A stretch of DNA of 64,000 nucleotides from Verrucomicrobiota bacterium (GTDB taxonomy: Bacteria > Verrucomicrobiota > Verrucomicrobiia > Limisphaerales > JAHDYP01): positions 48,354-112,353 of the forward strand of contig JAHDYP010000001.1 in assembly GCA_023383055.1 (NCBI GenBank), given 5' to 3'. The notes under the pieces are model-generated. The model saw only the letters and a program-made list of their open reading frames with translations. It was not told the origin of the DNA and did no database searches. Made by a program: the position numbers and the translations under genes. This document shows positions 9,055 through 18,797 of the stretch, in pieces (position 1 is the stretch's first letter; every line of letters starts with the position of its first letter).

Positions 9055-12000
9055 ATGAGCGCACCGCCATGCCATCCAGGTTTGAGAATACTCCTGCTGG
9101 GAGTGGCACTCCTGGCGCAACAGTTGGATTCGCATTCCGCGGCGCCCCACATCTCGATCGAGCTTTCCAACCCGCCGAACTTACGCGTCACGGGGGATGT
9201 TGGCCGGGTATACCAGATCCAAACGACCTCGCTCCTAGGGAACTCATCCGAGTGGGAAGTCCTATTCGAGACGAAGTTGGAGCAGGCGACGCAGGGGTTC
9301 GCAGACCCCACTGCCTTCGGTGAGAGTCAACGTTACTACCGGGCGGTGCAGGTCGAGGCCGGTGAGCCCTCGTGGTTCGCTCCCATCGCCCTGAGCGGTG
9401 GAGAGATTTACCGGTATTACGCTGAAGAATCACAACTGGCAGCCACATTGGTGGTGAACGATCGCAAGGACGGGATCTGGACCTGGCACGATCCGGACTT
9501 CGGCGACGCTATGTACCAGGTGAGACTGTGGTATGAGCGATCCGGCGCCGCGAGCGCCGCTATGGACATCCTCTTCCCGAGCTCGTTCATGGATCCCTTT
9601 GGGCGGCTCCAGTACCTCGCGTTGGATTTCACCTCCACCACCGGAGGTTCCTTTTCAGATGAGGATCCGGTGGTCACTTGGACGGGCACTTTTGAACGCG
9701 ACGTTTCTCAGGTGGATCAAGATTTCGCGGTTGGAATTCCGAGGGCGGGCCAGACGTTCCGGTTTCTCAGTGAAGCGGCTGGCATTACATCGGAGAGCGT
9801 CCTGGTAATCAACGACGGACAAGCGGGGGTCTACATTCGAGGTGGCAACGGCATCAACAGTGGCATGCACATCGTGGAAGTGGCCTGCCGTCGCCTGGGC
9901 CCGGCGGTTGCGCTCCTCGAGATTTGGGCTCATCCGTCCGAATTGTCCGGCGAGCTTGAGGTCCAGGAATTCACGCTTGTGTTCACCTCCCCGAGGGAAG
10001 GGTGGTTTTCGACGAAAGAAGACTCCACATGGACGGCGCGTACCGAGCGGTTCGAACTCGACGCCTTGGCAGTCAATCAACAGTTCGGCGGCGATGCCTT
10101 GCAGACCGGCGAAATCTATCGCTTTCTGGAAGACAATCCGGGCGCGGATGTTGAATCGCTGCTGGTCGTGGAAGCCGAGGACGTTGGCGACTGGGTCGAA
10201 AACCTGAATACACCTGAATTGGGGCTCTCATTTCAGGTCGTCGAGTACTATCGGCTCGGGCCAGCCTGCGCCATCCTGCAAATCGGTGATGCCGGTGACC
10301 CCTGGCTCGATCCCGCTCTCGGTTACATCATGGTTTTCACCTCGGATCATGGAGGAATGTACCGCAGAATCGACGGCATCGGAGCGGCCCCTGGCACAGC
10401 GCCCTTTGAAGGGACTTTTGAGCGCGACCGATCCCTTGTGAACCGGGAAATCACCAGCGAGTCACTACAAGCCGGGGAAATCTATAGATTCATTCGTGGA
10501 GCGGGAGAAATCATGTCGGAAAGCACTCTGGTGGTTCAGGACTCACAGAGCGGACTCTGGATCGATGACGAAGCACCGACGGCGGACCCTGCATTCCAGG
10601 ATGTCAAGATCCGCTATTACCGCTGGAGTCCGTTTGCTGCTCGACTCGAGCTGCTTTTCACTTCCAAGGACGGCCTCTTTGCGCGAACTGAAGGCATTGA
10701 GCTCGTTTTTACGTCCGCCGAGGGCGGTGCGTTTGGCGAGGGTGGTGCGTTTGGCGATGTCTGGCTGCCTTCCCCTGACCATGGCAGCTTTCACCGTGAT
10801 TTGTCGCTGGTGGGCATGGATATCGCCAGCGCCGTGTTGCAGGCCGGGGAGAAGTATCGATTCGTGGAGGAGAACGCCGGCATCGAATCGGAGTACGCGC
10901 TCCTCATCACAAGCGACCGAGAGGGGTTGCTGGTTGGCCACGACTCGTCCTCTGCCGGTCGGTCGTCGGTCAGGAACGTCAGGTTTTGGTACGAGAAGGC
11001 AGGTCCGCTGAGAGCGTTTCTGGATGTAGTCATTCCCGCGACCGAGTTTACGAGCGAGGAAATACTGCGGTTCGAGATGCTGTTCAGCACCCAACACGGC
11101 GGTCGTTTCCAGTCGGAAGACGATCGCACGATCTCGACCCGGGTCGGAACATTCGAACGCGACTCGACCATGGTGGAGCGCGAGATTACCGGCACGGCGC
11201 TGCAGCCGGGCACGACGTATCAGTTCGTTTCGGAGCTCACCGGTATCGAAACCACCGACAGCTTGTTGGTGACCGGTTTGCAGAGTGGCATTCTGATTGA
11301 AGATCCTGACGACCCTGGCGGAGGAGTTCATGATGTAACGTTGGACTACGAGCGGCTGGGGGCATGGCATGCGCAATTGACTGTGGTCATCCCTGCCTCC
11401 GACCTTTTCCCGGATGGCGAGACGAACACGATCGTCCTGATCTTCACCGATGCCGAGGGAGGCTTGTTCGAGTCTCAGAACTCCTTCGGATCGATAGAAT
11501 ATGGGAGCTTCAGTCGGAACCTGGAAATGGTTGGACGTGAAATCGTCGGCGTAGCGTTGCGGCCTGGCGAAGCTTACGAGTTCAAGTTCGAGGGGGCCGG
11601 GTTCCCGTTAACCGGTGTGTTGCAGGCAACTGGCAGCCAGAGCGGAACCTGGATGGGAGCTTTAGGACAGGACCTCGATGAGTGGTTTGAGCGGTTTGGG
11701 GTCTTCGACGAGGTTGAGCTGATCTACCAGCGTCAAGGTCCGTGGACTGCGAATCTGGAAGCGGTATTTCCAGTCGGCGGCACATCCTCCGAAGGGAAGA
11801 GAGCGCTGATGGCCCTGATTTTCACGGGCGAGGACTGTGGCACGCTAGTGATGGATTTTGACTTCTGGGCGGTGCCTCAGACGGCCACCTTCAAGCGCCA
11901 TCTATCAGCGGTGGGCGTGGACACTGCAGCGCCGGAGTTATTGCCGGGGCACACCTACCGATTTGTGGCCGGTACGGATGAGTTTCCATTCGAGGCGTCG

Positions 12001-12279
12001 CTCAGCATTGCCAGTCAGGCGAGCGGGTCGTGGACCGAAGACTCGGCGCTGGGGGATGTCAGCGGCGAAGTGGATTTGTACTACGAGCGCTTGGGACCGT
12101 GGAATGCACGGGTGGTTGTCAATTTCCCTCCGCCAGTTGAATTCCCCGAAGGCCGAATTGCAAATCTCCTGATGGCGTTCCTCTCACCCGCCGGCGGCCT
12201 GTTGGAAGGTTTCATTGAGGACGCGGTCATTACGTGGGGTCTGCAGGGCAGATTCGAGAGAACTTCGATTCAACAATGA
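9055..12279 (+). CDS. Exported protein with eight tandem ~120-residue beta repeats
   Basis: About 1074 residues. The open frame begins at 8956, but ATG 9055 is preferred because it opens directly onto a signal peptide (LRILLLGVALLAQQLDSHSA). Residues about 30-100 resemble the module found at the C-terminus of other exported proteins here (VYQIQTTSLLG, SQRYYRAVQ). The remainder is eight tandem copies of a unit whose landmarks are LQxGExYRF, ESxLVVxDxxSGxW, YxRxGPxxAxLE, LxFTSxxGGxF and GTFERDxSxV. I do not recognise this repeat. The alternating hydrophobic pattern suggests beta strands, as in an adhesin or surface-layer filament. No C-terminal anchor or sorting signal is visible. It probably shares a transcript with the LamG/Ig gene upstream. 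Confidence 0.85.
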   Translation: MSAPPCHPGLRILLLGVALLAQQLDSHSAAPHISIELSNPPNLRVTGDVGRVYQIQTTSLLGNSSEWEVLFETKLEQATQGFADPTAFGESQRYYRAVQVEAGEPSWFAPIALSGGEIYRYYAEESQLAATLVVNDRKDGIWTWHDPDFGDAMYQVRLWYERSGAASAAMDILFPSSFMDPFGRLQYLALDFTSTTGGSFSDEDPVVTWTGTFERDVSQVDQDFAVGIPRAGQTFRFLSEAAGITSESVLVINDGQAGVYIRGGNGINSGMHIVEVACRRLGPAVALLEIWAHPSELSGELEVQEFTLVFTSPREGWFSTKEDSTWTARTERFELDALAVNQQFGGDALQTGEIYRFLEDNPGADVESLLVVEAEDVGDWVENLNTPELGLSFQVVEYYRLGPACAILQIGDAGDPWLDPALGYIMVFTSDHGGMYRRIDGIGAAPGTAPFEGTFERDRSLVNREITSESLQAGEIYRFIRGAGEIMSESTLVVQDSQSGLWIDDEAPTADPAFQDVKIRYYRWSPFAARLELLFTSKDGLFARTEGIELVFTSAEGGAFGEGGAFGDVWLPSPDHGSFHRDLSLVGMDIASAVLQAGEKYRFVEENAGIESEYALLITSDREGLLVGHDSSSAGRSSVRNVRFWYEKAGPLRAFLDVVIPATEFTSEEILRFEMLFSTQHGGRFQSEDDRTISTRVGTFERDSTMVEREITGTALQPGTTYQFVSELTGIETTDSLLVTGLQSGILIEDPDDPGGGVHDVTLDYERLGAWHAQLTVVIPASDLFPDGETNTIVLIFTDAEGGLFESQNSFGSIEYGSFSRNLEMVGREIVGVALRPGEAYEFKFEGAGFPLTGVLQATGSQSGTWMGALGQDLDEWFERFGVFDEVELIYQRQGPWTANLEAVFPVGGTSSEGKRALMALIFTGEDCGTLVMDFDFWAVPQTATFKRHLSAVGVDTAAPELLPGHTYRFVAGTDEFPFEASLSIASQASGSWTEDSALGDVSGEVDLYYERLGPWNARVVVNFPPPVEFPEGRIANLLMAFLSPAGGLLEGFIEDAVITWGLQGRFERTSIQQ
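9388..12276 (+). repeat. Eight diverged tandem coding repeats, period about 120 codons
   Basis: The LxxGxxYRF landmark recurs near 9388, 9736, 10096, 10462, 10834, 11197, 11557 and 11935, that is every 348 to 378 bases. Each unit also has GP near its middle and GG before its end. Units differ at most positions, so the array is old and has diverged under protein-level constraint rather than by recent DNA amplification. Confidence 0.85.
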
Positions 12280-12370
12280 AAGCTCCCCAAGCCACACAGA
12301 ATCCCGGGCTGCCATGGGGCGCTCTTTACGCGCCAGCCCCGACAGACATCTCATCTATATGATAACGTCA

Positions 12371-12865
12371 ATGAATGCTAACACACGCTCTAGGCGATAC
12401 CATACTACGACCGGGCTTATAGGCCTTGTACTTATGGCTAGTTGTGCTACAGGGCCAAGGCCTTCGCCCAGCCAACTCCCCGTGGTGTCATCCGACAAGG
12501 CGCTGATCTATCTCTACCGTACGGGCAGTGTTGCCGGCGCTGCGACGGCTTGGAAAGTCTACGCCAACAACAGGCACATCGTCAGCCTCGAAAATTCAGG
12601 CTATTACCCTTATTTCACCGAACCAGGCCGAATCACATTTGCAAAGAAGATGCAGGTCAATCCGCTTAATGTTGGTGTGGTTTCCCTCACCGACCCGAAA
12701 CTGAATGTACTGACCCTGGACGCCGCAGCAGGTGAGACTTATTATGTCAGGTTCAAGCTTGGACTCGGCAAAGTCACCATGGAGCAAGTCACAGCGGAGG
12801 TCGGGCTCAACCAGGTCATCAGGTGTGGCTTGCTTAGGGGAGTTGAGGTCACCGCCGAGGAATAG
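12371..12865 (+). CDS. DUF2846-type lipoprotein
   Basis: About 164 residues from ATG 12371 (ATG 12359 is a near alternative). The N-terminus has a lipoprotein signal with lipobox LVLMASC, so the mature protein starts at Cys and is lipid-anchored. The body begins KALIYLYRTGS and includes YYVRFKLGLGKVTMEQV, the pattern of the DUF2846 family of small envelope proteins of unknown function. Base composition is lower in GC than the genes before 12.3 kb, and this difference continues through the next two genes. Confidence 0.75.
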   Translation: MNANTRSRRYHTTTGLIGLVLMASCATGPRPSPSQLPVVSSDKALIYLYRTGSVAGAATAWKVYANNRHIVSLENSGYYPYFTEPGRITFAKKMQVNPLNVGVVSLTDPKLNVLTLDAAAGETYYVRFKLGLGKVTMEQVTAEVGLNQVIRCGLLRGVEVTAEE

Positions 12866-12944
12866 TTGTCGTTGAACATCCCCCCATGATGGCTGCTAAG
12901 TCAACCCGGCACTATAAGGCAAGCGAGGCGATAGCACTGACATT

Positions 12945-13949
12945 ATGAAGCGGTGCATCAATTGCGGAACAATAGCAGACAATCGTGTGCTTTACTGTTC
13001 TCACTGCTTCGAATCGCACTTCACGTTCAATGACCATGATGCGACGCATTGCATTACCATTCAGTCCAATCGTAATGAGACTGCTAAGGTGGACACGCTC
13101 GCAAAGCCTGAAGTAAGGAATATCAAGGAACCCTCCGATAAGCCACGCGAGATAGACCATGAACTTGTACCCGGGATAACCGGAACACTTCAGACCCGTC
13201 TTGCCACACCACGGTTAGTTCTAAGTATGTGGGCATTCGTAGCCGAGGTCTTTACGATTGTCCAGGGTCTCTTTTACGTTGTTCTTCTTGGATTCGGTCT
13301 CTGGGTCCTTCAGACATATGGCAAGTTTCGCAATGGTGATCGTGTGTCTCTTCGCCACTTGCGGACAGTATTCCGATGGACGACACTCTTGGGTTTTCTT
13401 ACGTGGACTTTCAACAACAGTCAGATCTCAGCATCCACGCCTATGTTTGCGGCTGCGTCGGTGGTTGTGGTTCTTCATCTGCTCACGTTTGCTTATTATG
13501 ACCGGTTGCACCGCTTTGGGCATCTGCATGTCAAAGCTTCTGCGCATTGTGTTTATGCACTTCTGGTCATGTGGCCGCTCTTCACGATTCTCTTCCTGGT
13601 ATATATCTGGTCTCGGCAAGTGCTTACGGTCATGCCACTTATGTTGCTCCTTTTCCTCACACTGACATCCCCAGTTCCTGGTTTCATTCTCGGTTTGCTA
13701 GCAGCCGCGTCCCTCAGTTGCTGTTGGCGGCTCGGGCTTGGCACACATGAACTACAGGCTGCTGCTAAAGAGCATGGGAAGGTTTTCCAGTGCCCGGAGT
13801 GCGGTCACAGCGTTGCACTGGCGTGGTGGGATGGTCGCATTAAGAAATGCCCTGCGTGTCGGAAGGACGTGCCAGTTCCGGATCACGAAGCCGTCTCCAG
13901 CACGGATGCTGAGCAACGTGTACCACCGGCAGATGGGACAATAAGATAA
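12945..13949 (+). CDS. Membrane protein with N- and C-terminal zinc ribbons
   Basis: 334 residues. The first 22 residues hold two CxxC pairs (MKRCINCGTIADN, YCSHCFE), a zinc ribbon. Residues about 88-265 form five or six membrane helices (FYVVLLGFGLWVL, AAASVVVVLHLLTFAYY, LLVMWPLFTILFLVYIW, MPLMLLLFLTL, FILGLLAAASLSCCW). A second ribbon follows in the cytosolic tail (VFQCPECGHSVALAWW, KKCPACRKDVPVP). No named family is recognised. The layout, ribbons on both sides of a membrane bundle, is shared with the next gene, and the pair could be a metal- or redox-linked membrane unit; that is inference. Codon use is more AT-rich than the surrounding genome. Confidence 0.8.
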   Translation: MKRCINCGTIADNRVLYCSHCFESHFTFNDHDATHCITIQSNRNETAKVDTLAKPEVRNIKEPSDKPREIDHELVPGITGTLQTRLATPRLVLSMWAFVAEVFTIVQGLFYVVLLGFGLWVLQTYGKFRNGDRVSLRHLRTVFRWTTLLGFLTWTFNNSQISASTPMFAAASVVVVLHLLTFAYYDRLHRFGHLHVKASAHCVYALLVMWPLFTILFLVYIWSRQVLTVMPLMLLLFLTLTSPVPGFILGLLAAASLSCCWRLGLGTHELQAAAKEHGKVFQCPECGHSVALAWWDGRIKKCPACRKDVPVPDHEAVSSTDAEQRVPPADGTIR

Positions 13950-14005
13950 CACCGTGATTTCATAGGCCTGAACCCTATCGACCGGAAGGCTCGAGGAGCG
14001 CAACA

Positions 14006-15241
14006 ATGGACGTTAGCAACGCATCAACCGCCCAGGAGGAACTAAGGCATTGGCAAGAGGAGTATCCAGTGGCTGAACTGGCATACAGGCCTAGCGGCAG
14101 GACCACTGCGTCCGCCGTGGCGGTGATGGTCTTCGGGGTTCCATTTGCAGGACTTGCCTCTCTCGCTGTTGGCATCGCCGCAGGTCTACTCGCCGCCTTA
14201 GTGACTGGACTGTTCGGTGGTGTGATCATGTGGTTTTCTCGCCGAGTGCCTGGGCTTCGGAGTATCGCAGAGAGCCACATCAGCCCCTCCGTGATATTTA
14301 TCGGGGGTGCGGTATCTGTCGTAGTGGGTGCAGTTGCCTGCGGTTGGGCGATGGGCACATTGATCGCAGCGCTTGGGCGCGTTGGCAGGAACAGGAGTGC
14401 CTATACGGTGGGAGCGATAGCTGCCATTTCTACTTTTCTGTTCCTCTTCTTTGGGCTGTGGGAGGGAAACATGAGGTACAATCCGGACTTTCCCGAGCTA
14501 CTGCGCGGGTGGCTGGGGAGTCTTGTCGGCGTTATTTATGCAGGCATCGGGGCCGCAATAGCGGCGAAAACGGGATCCTCAAGTGTCTTAGAGTTCTACT
14601 TCTGCGAGGACTGCGACCTTTTTATGACACCGCACAAATGGTGCATAACGCGAGGGTCCATTCCGGTCGTTCGAATGGCTCTCAGTTGCTCTGGTGATTT
14701 TGACCGCGAAAAGGTGCAGATAGAGAAGCACGGGCCTGGGAGGATCCGCCTCACGAGATGCACACAATGTAGTAGAGGGTACATAGACCTACACATTCAC
14801 TTCTCTGCTTCGTGGAAGGAGGGAGAGGCGAAGCCTTCAATCACATCTGAGTGGTTGACCGGATCCAGACATCTCGACGCCCTTGAGGCGGAGCGATGGG
14901 CTCAGGTGTTGGCCCAAGCCAAAGAGGGGTCTGTGGCACGGGAAGCAGAGAAGGAAAGCCGAACCAATCAGGAGCTTCACGAGCTTGCCGGAAGTACGAA
15001 AGATGAGCTCAAAGCCGAGTACGTTGATGCGTGCGAAGACCGGAGACGGCTAATCAGTCGCCATTTTCGTGACAAAGGATGGGGCAGTCCAGTCGACCGC
15101 ATACCATGCACGAAGTGCGGGGCAATGGTATTGCCGGAAACAGCGAGAGCTACAGGCGGACTCTGCATGCCATGTCATAAGAATGGCGAGCAGATTTCAG
15201 AGAATCGCAGTCTGAAAGGCCCGTGCAGCACCCTCGACTGA
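14006..15241 (+). CDS. Membrane protein with multiple Cys motifs and coiled-coil tail
   Basis: 411 residues. GAGGAG lies nine bases before the ATG, a good ribosome site. Residues about 30-200 contain four hydrophobic stretches (AVMVFGVPFAGLASLAVGIA, VIFIGGAVSVVVGAVACGW, AIAAISTFLFLFFGLW, LVGVIYAGIGAAIAA). The soluble half has FYFCEDCDLFMTPHKWC, LTRCTQCSRGYIDLHIH, a charged helical stretch (about 300-350) and a last ribbon RIPCTKCGAMVLPE...GGLCMPCHK. It follows the preceding zinc-ribbon membrane gene by 56 bases on the same strand, so the two are likely one transcript. Function not recognised. Confidence 0.8.
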   Translation: MDVSNASTAQEELRHWQEEYPVAELAYRPSGRTTASAVAVMVFGVPFAGLASLAVGIAAGLLAALVTGLFGGVIMWFSRRVPGLRSIAESHISPSVIFIGGAVSVVVGAVACGWAMGTLIAALGRVGRNRSAYTVGAIAAISTFLFLFFGLWEGNMRYNPDFPELLRGWLGSLVGVIYAGIGAAIAAKTGSSSVLEFYFCEDCDLFMTPHKWCITRGSIPVVRMALSCSGDFDREKVQIEKHGPGRIRLTRCTQCSRGYIDLHIHFSASWKEGEAKPSITSEWLTGSRHLDALEAERWAQVLAQAKEGSVAREAEKESRTNQELHELAGSTKDELKAEYVDACEDRRRLISRHFRDKGWGSPVDRIPCTKCGAMVLPETARATGGLCMPCHKNGEQISENRSLKGPCSTLD

Positions 15242-16332
15242 GTGATTCGGCCGGATAGAAGCCGACTGGCGCCAGCCCGCTCTTTGCAGTCTCGCGTGAT
15301 CTCAGACCTTTTTCGAGTCGCCGGATGCCTCGAATCGCGGCACCCTCCAAGAGACGGAGGCCTTTAACGCGTTGTGCCCGTGCAAGCCCTCAGCACTTCG
15401 AGAGTGGATGCGCGAGGTTAGCCGCAGGCGACTGCAGCGCCGCCGGGCACAGACGGTAGGGCGCATCGGAATCCTCGAGCACGGGTTCCTGGGTTAGCCG
15501 ATGCGGGCCGAAGGATTTGCTCATCGCCAACTGGCCGTGACGTGGGGGGTGACGCACAGCCGCCGGATGCTTGCCCGCCTCAGCAAAAGAACGAACCCAA
15601 GAGCCCTGCTGCAGGTGGCGTAGACAGCAACAACGACTCAACAGCCGGACAAAAGCGGGAGGAGTATCGCCGCAATTGGGTGACCACAAGGTGCCCGTCG
15701 AATTCACGTGCTCAGAAATGCCCGACTTTTTGGGACAGACTCCCGGTAAGATTCAGGTTCGGTTGCCGTAGTATCGGACGTGCACCCTAGAACCCGATAC
15801 GCCGTGCATACCAAGCAGCAACCAGCAACTCGCCACCTTCGAACCTTAGCCCTGGACGGATGCCATGAACACTCTCGCCTCACTCCGATTCGGCCGCGTG
15901 CTCCTTCACTGCCTCTGTCTGATCAACGACCACAAGTTCGCCTGGCATTTCCAGGGGATTCTGCGGGAGCTCCGGCCATGCGCCGCATGCTGCCCAGCCC
16001 GCTTGACCCGGAACCAGACTTCCTAGCCGCCACGTCAGCGGCCGTGGTGACTCCGTCATGGCGATGGCCATTGCCAGGCTGACTGCGTGTTGCGGCTCCG
16101 AAATTCTGACCCGCTCCGGGTCATTGCCGGACCGCTAGCTGCGTGCTTTGAGTTCCTGAGGGGCAAGTCCTTTTCGAATCGTGCCGGTTTCGGGATTGCC
16201 GACCAGGCCCACCATCTTGCTTCAAGAGTTCCTGATCGCGAACAGCGACGGAAGGAGGGTGCCGGCTGACCGCAGGGAATCAAAATGTTTTCAAGGTAAG
16301 GATCCACGTGAGACGCCGTTGTAAGGGGTGAA
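15242..16332. other. Gene-poor kilobase
   Basis: No gene can be supported. Short frames exist, for example 15865-16026 plus (53 residues, MNTLASLRFGRVLLHCLCLI) and 15880-16071 minus, but they overlap each other, lack a ribosome site and match nothing recognised. The stretch may contain the eroded remains of genes as well as the promoter of the protease gene at 16333. Confidence 0.4.
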
Positions 16333-18789
16333 ATGAAAACCAACTTGCATTCTCCGGCATTTCTCAACCTCTCCCAAACAAACCGCGCATTGCGCATTCT
16401 GGTCATCAGTTGCGCACTTGCGGCGGGGGCGGTGCATTCCACATCCCTGGACAACTCAAGTCTCGCTGCCGATGGAGCTGGTGAGGCTGGCTCACTCGAG
16501 GTGACACTCGACATGCACGAGATGCCGACAGTTGAACGCGACACGTATTCGGCCGGCGACAGTTACCCAACGCTCTGGGGAGAGCGGCAGTTTCGTCGCT
16601 TGTCCGGCGTTGTGGCAGTGCGCAAGGCCACCGGTGGCGGGAAGGTGGCTCGTCTGAGTGCGTCGGCCAGCCGCTTGGAACTGACCGGGTTCAGTCCCGC
16701 TGAAGAATTTGAATCGGGTATCCGACTGTACCGTGCCGAAGTCCTCACGGGCGCAACCGCGCAGATGTCATCAAGCCACTCGATCGGCGAGCTGCGCCAG
16801 CACTCCGCGGACTGGGTCATCGATCCCGTGCTGATCGACGAGGCCAGCGGTTTGTCCCAGATCCCGACCGGACGAATCATGGTCCGATTAGCGCGCGGGG
16901 TGGATCCTGCCGGGTATTTCGGCGCGGACTTCGCCCGGGCCGAACGGATCGCGGCGGAAGAATCACTCTTCGCACTGAATCTCGGCGGTGTCACGGTGGA
17001 AGAGACTTGGCAGGACCTCCGCCGGCGGATGGCTGACCCGCGGGTGGAGTACGCCGAACCTGATTTTCTGAGTGAGGTGATTCGCAGCGGTGCTGGCGGG
17101 CGCCCGAACGATCCACTTCTCGACCGGCAATGGTCGCTAGAACAGGTTGGGTTGCCCCAGGCATGGTCGATCACAGAAGGCCGGGAAGACATTGTCATCG
17201 GCGTGCTCGACGACGGGTTCGATCTCGATCATCCCGACCTTGAAGCGAACGTATTCCAAAACCCTTCCGAGGTGGTGGATGGGAACGATGAAGATGGAAA
17301 CGGGTATGCGGACGACGTCCATGGATGGGATTTTTGTAGCAACGACAACGACCCGCGACCAACCTATAGTGAGGATCGCCACGGCACAGCCACCGCCGGC
17401 ATAGCCGCCGCAGTCGGCGAGAACGGAATTGGCATCGCCGGGGGCGCATACGCCTGCCGGTTCCTTCCGATCAAGGTAATCGAGATTGAAGGTTCCAAGG
17501 CCTTCTCGTCCTCGAGCGGCAGGGTCCAGGCCATCTACTACGCCGCCGGCCGGGGGCCGTCCAGCGGACAACGGTGGCGAGGCGCCGATATTTTAAGCAT
17601 TTCAATGGGGTGGTCGCAGTCACAAGCTTGTGACGACGCGCTTCGTTGGGCCGCTCTGAATGGCCGCAATGGAAAGGGGTGTCCGGTCTTTGTTGCGGCG
17701 GGGAACCACGCGACAAGATGGGAAGCTTTCCGTATCCCAAACTTGAGCGCTGGCTGGAACACCATTCGGTGGACCTATAAGAAGGACGGCAGTGTTTCAG
17801 ACGGAGACGACGCCGCATGGCTGGACTGCGTGAAGTTCCCGGATGGCTGGGTGGAAGGCTTCGAGGCTGGAGGGTTCCCGGTCGGTTGGCAGAGCGGGGG
17901 AGACAAACCATGGTCGGTGGTCAACGTCGACGGTGCGGGCAATCCCGTTGCGTCCACCGGAGGAGGGCGGCGGGCAGCACGGTCGGGGAGCATCGGTCAT
18001 AGCGGGCAAAGTTTTATCGAGGTTTCACGCCAATCGCCAGCGGGGGAGATGACATTCTTGGTGCGTATTTCATGCGAATACGATGACAGGTTTCTGACGG
18101 ACCGCCTCGAGGTCGCGGTCAATGGCCATGCTTGCAGGCCCTTCATCGAGGACACCAGTGAAGCGGGGCTCGCCTACCCGGCCCGCCATCCAGACACCAT
18201 CAGCGTCGGCAGTGTGACGGAAACTGGGACGCGTTCGGATTATAGCCAGTACGGACCGGGCCTCGACCTTGTGGCGCCGAGCGGTGGCGGGCTCAAAGGC
18301 ATTGTCACAACCGACCGTTCTGGAAGGACCGGATATGTCGCCGGCGATTACTTGGAGACCTTTTCAGGCACGAGCGCTGCCTGTCCCTTGGCCGCCTCGG
18401 TCGGGGCATTAGTTCTTTCTGTCAATCCGGATCTCCAGGGGAGCGAGGTGCGCCAGATCCTTGCAACTTCCGCTTCGAAGGTCGGCGGAGTCGACTACCA
18501 AAACGGCTGGCATCCCGAGTATGGATTCGGCCAGGTGAACGCTTATGCAGCGCTGCTGCTCAGCATTCCCCCATTCATCGAACTTGCTCCAGGGCCAGAA
18601 GGAACGGAAATAACGGTGGCTACAATGCCCGGGCAAATCATCTGCGTGGAGGCAACCTCGGACTTCGTGAACTGGACCGAGCTGGAGACACGGTTGGCAA
18701 CTTCGGAGCGCGAACACTTCAAAGACCCCGTAGGTGCTCAATCACAACGATTCTACCGGGTCCGCGTCGCTGGTTCGGTGACCGAGTAG
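16333..18789 (+). CDS. Exported subtilisin-like serine protease (S8) with inserted beta domain
   Basis: 818 residues. GGGGTG precedes the ATG and a signal peptide follows (LRILVISCALAAGAVH). Residues about 60-250 form a prodomain-like region. The catalytic Asp is in IGVLDDGFDLDHPD (about 293), His in DRHGTATAGIA (about 350), oxyanion Asn in VFVAAGNHA (about 457) and Ser in FSGTSAACPLAA (about 681). Between the Asn and the Ser lie about 223 residues, far more than the roughly 66 of subtilisin; the extra part contains RWTYKKDGSVSDGDDAAWLD and FEAGGFPVGW and looks like a beta-sandwich insert. The C-terminus carries the VEATSDFVNWTEL / QRFYRVRV module shared with other exported proteins in the window. 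It likely degrades extracellular protein. Confidence 0.9.
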   Translation: MKTNLHSPAFLNLSQTNRALRILVISCALAAGAVHSTSLDNSSLAADGAGEAGSLEVTLDMHEMPTVERDTYSAGDSYPTLWGERQFRRLSGVVAVRKATGGGKVARLSASASRLELTGFSPAEEFESGIRLYRAEVLTGATAQMSSSHSIGELRQHSADWVIDPVLIDEASGLSQIPTGRIMVRLARGVDPAGYFGADFARAERIAAEESLFALNLGGVTVEETWQDLRRRMADPRVEYAEPDFLSEVIRSGAGGRPNDPLLDRQWSLEQVGLPQAWSITEGREDIVIGVLDDGFDLDHPDLEANVFQNPSEVVDGNDEDGNGYADDVHGWDFCSNDNDPRPTYSEDRHGTATAGIAAAVGENGIGIAGGAYACRFLPIKVIEIEGSKAFSSSSGRVQAIYYAAGRGPSSGQRWRGADILSISMGWSQSQACDDALRWAALNGRNGKGCPVFVAAGNHATRWEAFRIPNLSAGWNTIRWTYKKDGSVSDGDDAAWLDCVKFPDGWVEGFEAGGFPVGWQSGGDKPWSVVNVDGAGNPVASTGGGRRAARSGSIGHSGQSFIEVSRQSPAGEMTFLVRISCEYDDRFLTDRLEVAVNGHACRPFIEDTSEAGLAYPARHPDTISVGSVTETGTRSDYSQYGPGLDLVAPSGGGLKGIVTTDRSGRTGYVAGDYLETFSGTSAACPLAASVGALVLSVNPDLQGSEVRQILATSASKVGGVDYQNGWHPEYGFGQVNAYAALLLSIPPFIELAPGPEGTEITVATMPGQIICVEATSDFVNWTELETRLATSEREHFKDPVGAQSQRFYRVRVAGSVTE

Positions 18790-18797
18790 CGTGTTTT

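Noticed and set aside
15880..16071. Minus-strand 63-codon frame and overlapping plus-strand 53-codon frame
   Set aside because: They overlap on opposite strands, neither has a good start site, and neither matches a known protein.
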